A stretch of 5,647 nt of DNA from an uncultured Oscillibacter sp. (GTDB lineage: Bacteria; Bacillota; Clostridia; Oscillospirales; Oscillospiraceae): positions 1 through 5,647 of the forward strand of contig NZ_URDP01000066.1 of the NCBI RefSeq assembly GCF_900546705.1, written 5' to 3'. Each line of letters opens with the position of its first letter. The stretch's first letter is position 1. A program made the translations under genes and the position numbers. The notes beneath the pieces were generated by a model. It searched no databases. It had not been told where the DNA came from and saw nothing but the letters and a program-made list of their open reading frames with translations. This document shows, piece by piece, positions 4,471 through 5,647 of this stretch.

Positions 4471-5647
4471 GTGCCTTTTCCTCCTTCACGTCTTCGATAA
4501 GCCGTTCAAAAAATTCCCGGGCCTCCTGCTGGAAGGCCTCCGCCGTATCCGCGCCGTTGTTGAGCTCGCAGTCGCACTTGCTGCGGTAGTACTCGTCGGG
4601 CTTCTGGGCCGAGATCCGCAGCCGGGCATACTGCTCAGAGATGCCGTCCCGGGCCATGATGCGCCGCACCCGCAGCTCCAGGGGAGAGGTGACGGCCACT
4701 GTCCGGTCGCACAGCTCCCCGGCGCCGCTCTCCAGCAGATTGATGGCGTCGATGGCGTAGATTCCCGCGTCGCTCTGGGACAGCCGCCGGCTGATCTCCG
4801 GCCGCAGGAACCGGTAGACAATGGCGTTGAGCTGCTCCATGCGGTCCTTGTCCTCAAAGACCTCCTTGCCCAGCCGCTGGCGGTCCAGACTGCCGTCGAT
4901 GCTGAACACTCCGGGGAATGTGGTATGGATGGCGTTGCGCATGTCCTCGTTGTGCTCCAGCATGTCGTGGTAGAGGGCATCACAGTCGATGACCACGCCG
5001 CCCAGAGACTCGATGGCCCGCAGGGCGCTGGTCTTGCCCGCGCCGGTGCCGCCGGTCAGGCCCAGCACCACCTTGGTGCTGTCCGCCTCGATCACGTGGA
5101 AGCCGGCGGCCTTTTTCAGCCGGTTGCCCACCGCCAGGCCCAGTCCCCGGTTGTCCGGGCACTGGGCGTAGATCTCCTGGACGCCGCTGTTATCAAAGGT
5201 ACGCAGGGCGTCAAACACCCGCTGGGAGTGGGCCAGCTTGTCGCCGCTGGGTCCCAGGGTGTGCACCTCCTGCTCTGCGAAGAGGTGGGCGTACTCGTCA
5301 AAGCAGATGACGCCGTCTCCCGGCTTGACCAGGCGCAGAATCTCCCGGGCGGACTTGTCCGGCGCGCCCGTGACCACCGTCACCGGGGCCTTGGGGGCGT
5401 AGTGGCGGTACTTCATGCCCGGGGCCTTGGGCTTTTCGCCCTCCCCCAGAGCCCGGGTCACCGCCTTGTCCACATCGATGTGGCCGATGAGCCGCTCCAG
5501 GTCCTCCAGGGGCAGTCCGCCGGGTCGCAGCAGCCGGGGCGGCGTGCAGGTCAAATCCAGGATGGTGGACTCCACGCCCACCGCGCAGGGACCGCCGTCC
5601 ACCACGCCCTCGATCTTGCCGTCCATGTCCTCCAGCACGTCCTGGGC
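4457..5647 (-). CDS. coaE: Fused threonylcarbamoyl-AMP synthase (Sua5 type) and dephospho-CoA kinase, 5' end off-window
   Basis: 396 residues are visible; the frame is open to the right edge, so the true start lies outside. Residues 1 to about 182 are the end of a Sua5/YwlC enzyme, which makes threonylcarbamoyl-AMP from threonine, bicarbonate and ATP for tRNA t6A. Visible are GGPCAVGVESTILDL (18-32), LLRPGG (39-44), the interdomain motif APGMKYRHYAPKAPV (75-89) and the typical C-terminal end NRGLGLAVGNRLKKAAG (166-182). After a short link, about 192-396 is a dephospho-CoA kinase, which phosphorylates the ribose 3'-OH of dephospho-CoA. It has Walker A GLTGGTGAGKT (196-206), VIDCD (219-223, D221 and D223), LDRQRLGKEVFED (254-266), a lid-like LELRVRRIMARDGIS (323-337) and ISAQKPDEYY (345-354). 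Several positions usually conserved in CoaE differ: the HP after LNAI reads YR, and PLL reads NLL. There is no stop or frameshift at the junction. The Walker A loop, DxD and overall length (about 205) suggest the kinase is active. Confidence 0.93.
   Translation of the reverse strand, partial: AQDVLEDMDGKIEGVVDGGPCAVGVESTILDLTCTPPRLLRPGGLPLEDLERLIGHIDVDKAVTRALGEGEKPKAPGMKYRHYAPKAPVTVVTGAPDKSAREILRLVKPGDGVICFDEYAHLFAEQEVHTLGPSGDKLAHSQRVFDALRTFDNSGVQEIYAQCPDNRGLGLAVGNRLKKAAGFHVIEADSTKVVLGLTGGTGAGKTSALRAIESLGGVVIDCDALYHDMLEHNEDMRNAIHTTFPGVFSIDGSLDRQRLGKEVFEDKDRMEQLNAIVYRFLRPEISRRLSQSDAGIYAIDAINLLESGAGELCDRTVAVTSPLELRVRRIMARDGISEQYARLRISAQKPDEYYRSKCDCELNNGADTAEAFQQEAREFFERLIEDVKEEKAHGKA
4480..4486 (-). 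promoter_or_regulatory. Aminopeptidase ribosome binding site inside the CoaE reading frame
   Basis: AAGGAGG on the minus strand, nine bases before the aminopeptidase ATG. It lies within the last codons of the upstream fusion gene, where it encodes part of the Lys/Glu-rich tail (VKEEKAHGKA). With the 14-base gene overlap it points to translational coupling. Confidence 0.8.

Noticed and set aside
3058..4500. Plus-strand open frame of 480 codons opposite the aminopeptidase
   Set aside because: It mirrors the aminopeptidase almost end to end and shows no protein family signature. The minus-strand frame has all M18 metal-site residues.
5636..5638. GTG at 5638 as the start of the Sua5-CoaE gene
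   Set aside because: The frame stays open and Sua5-like (AQDVLED) to the window edge, and a Sua5 catalytic domain must precede it. This is an internal valine codon.

Overview
The window is about 60% GC and densely coding. All genes lie on the minus strand and are described here in transcription order, from high to low coordinates. Protein features point to a high-GC Clostridia, most likely an Oscillospiraceae/Ruminococcaceae-type gut anaerobe. The grounds are an aspartokinase and homoserine dehydrogenase of Firmicutes type, a PheB-like small ACT protein, a clostridial-type M18 aminopeptidase and strong AGGAGG-type ribosome binding sites. No marker fixes the genus, so this placement is inference.

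Right half (5647 to 3055): a two-gene unit. The first gene runs off the right edge and encodes a fusion. It joins the C-terminal part of a Sua5/YwlC-type threonylcarbamoyl-AMP synthase (tRNA t6A modification) to a complete but divergent dephospho-CoA kinase (last step of CoA synthesis). Its end overlaps the start of an M18 zinc aminopeptidase by 14 bases, so the two are probably co-transcribed and translationally coupled.

Middle (3054 to 2867): an AT-richer 188-base intergenic region carrying the control signals. From upstream to downstream it has a perfect 14-bp hairpin just after the aminopeptidase stop, several smaller inverted repeats, an intrinsic terminator with nine U, a probable extended -10 promoter built into that terminator, a 10-base direct repeat over the predicted transcription start, and a strong Shine-Dalgarno.

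Left half (2866 to 1): an amino-acid operon of the aspartate family. It contains a small HTH+ACT protein (PheB/UPF0735-like), homoserine dehydrogenase (hom) with a short C-terminal ACT-like tail, and aspartokinase (lysC), cut by the left edge about 25-30 residues before its expected end. Aspartokinase and homoserine dehydrogenase catalyse steps 1 and 3 of the route from aspartate to threonine and methionine, and aspartokinase also feeds lysine. The small ACT protein is a candidate amino-acid sensor for the set. lysC carries a strong internal ribosome binding site and GTG at codon 246, the position where Bacillus subtilis aspartokinase II starts its separate beta subunit.

The most notable items are the Sua5-CoaE fusion, the internal lysC start, and the nested terminator/promoter with its direct repeat. 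I saw no mobile element, CRISPR array, tRNA, rRNA, riboswitch or T-box.
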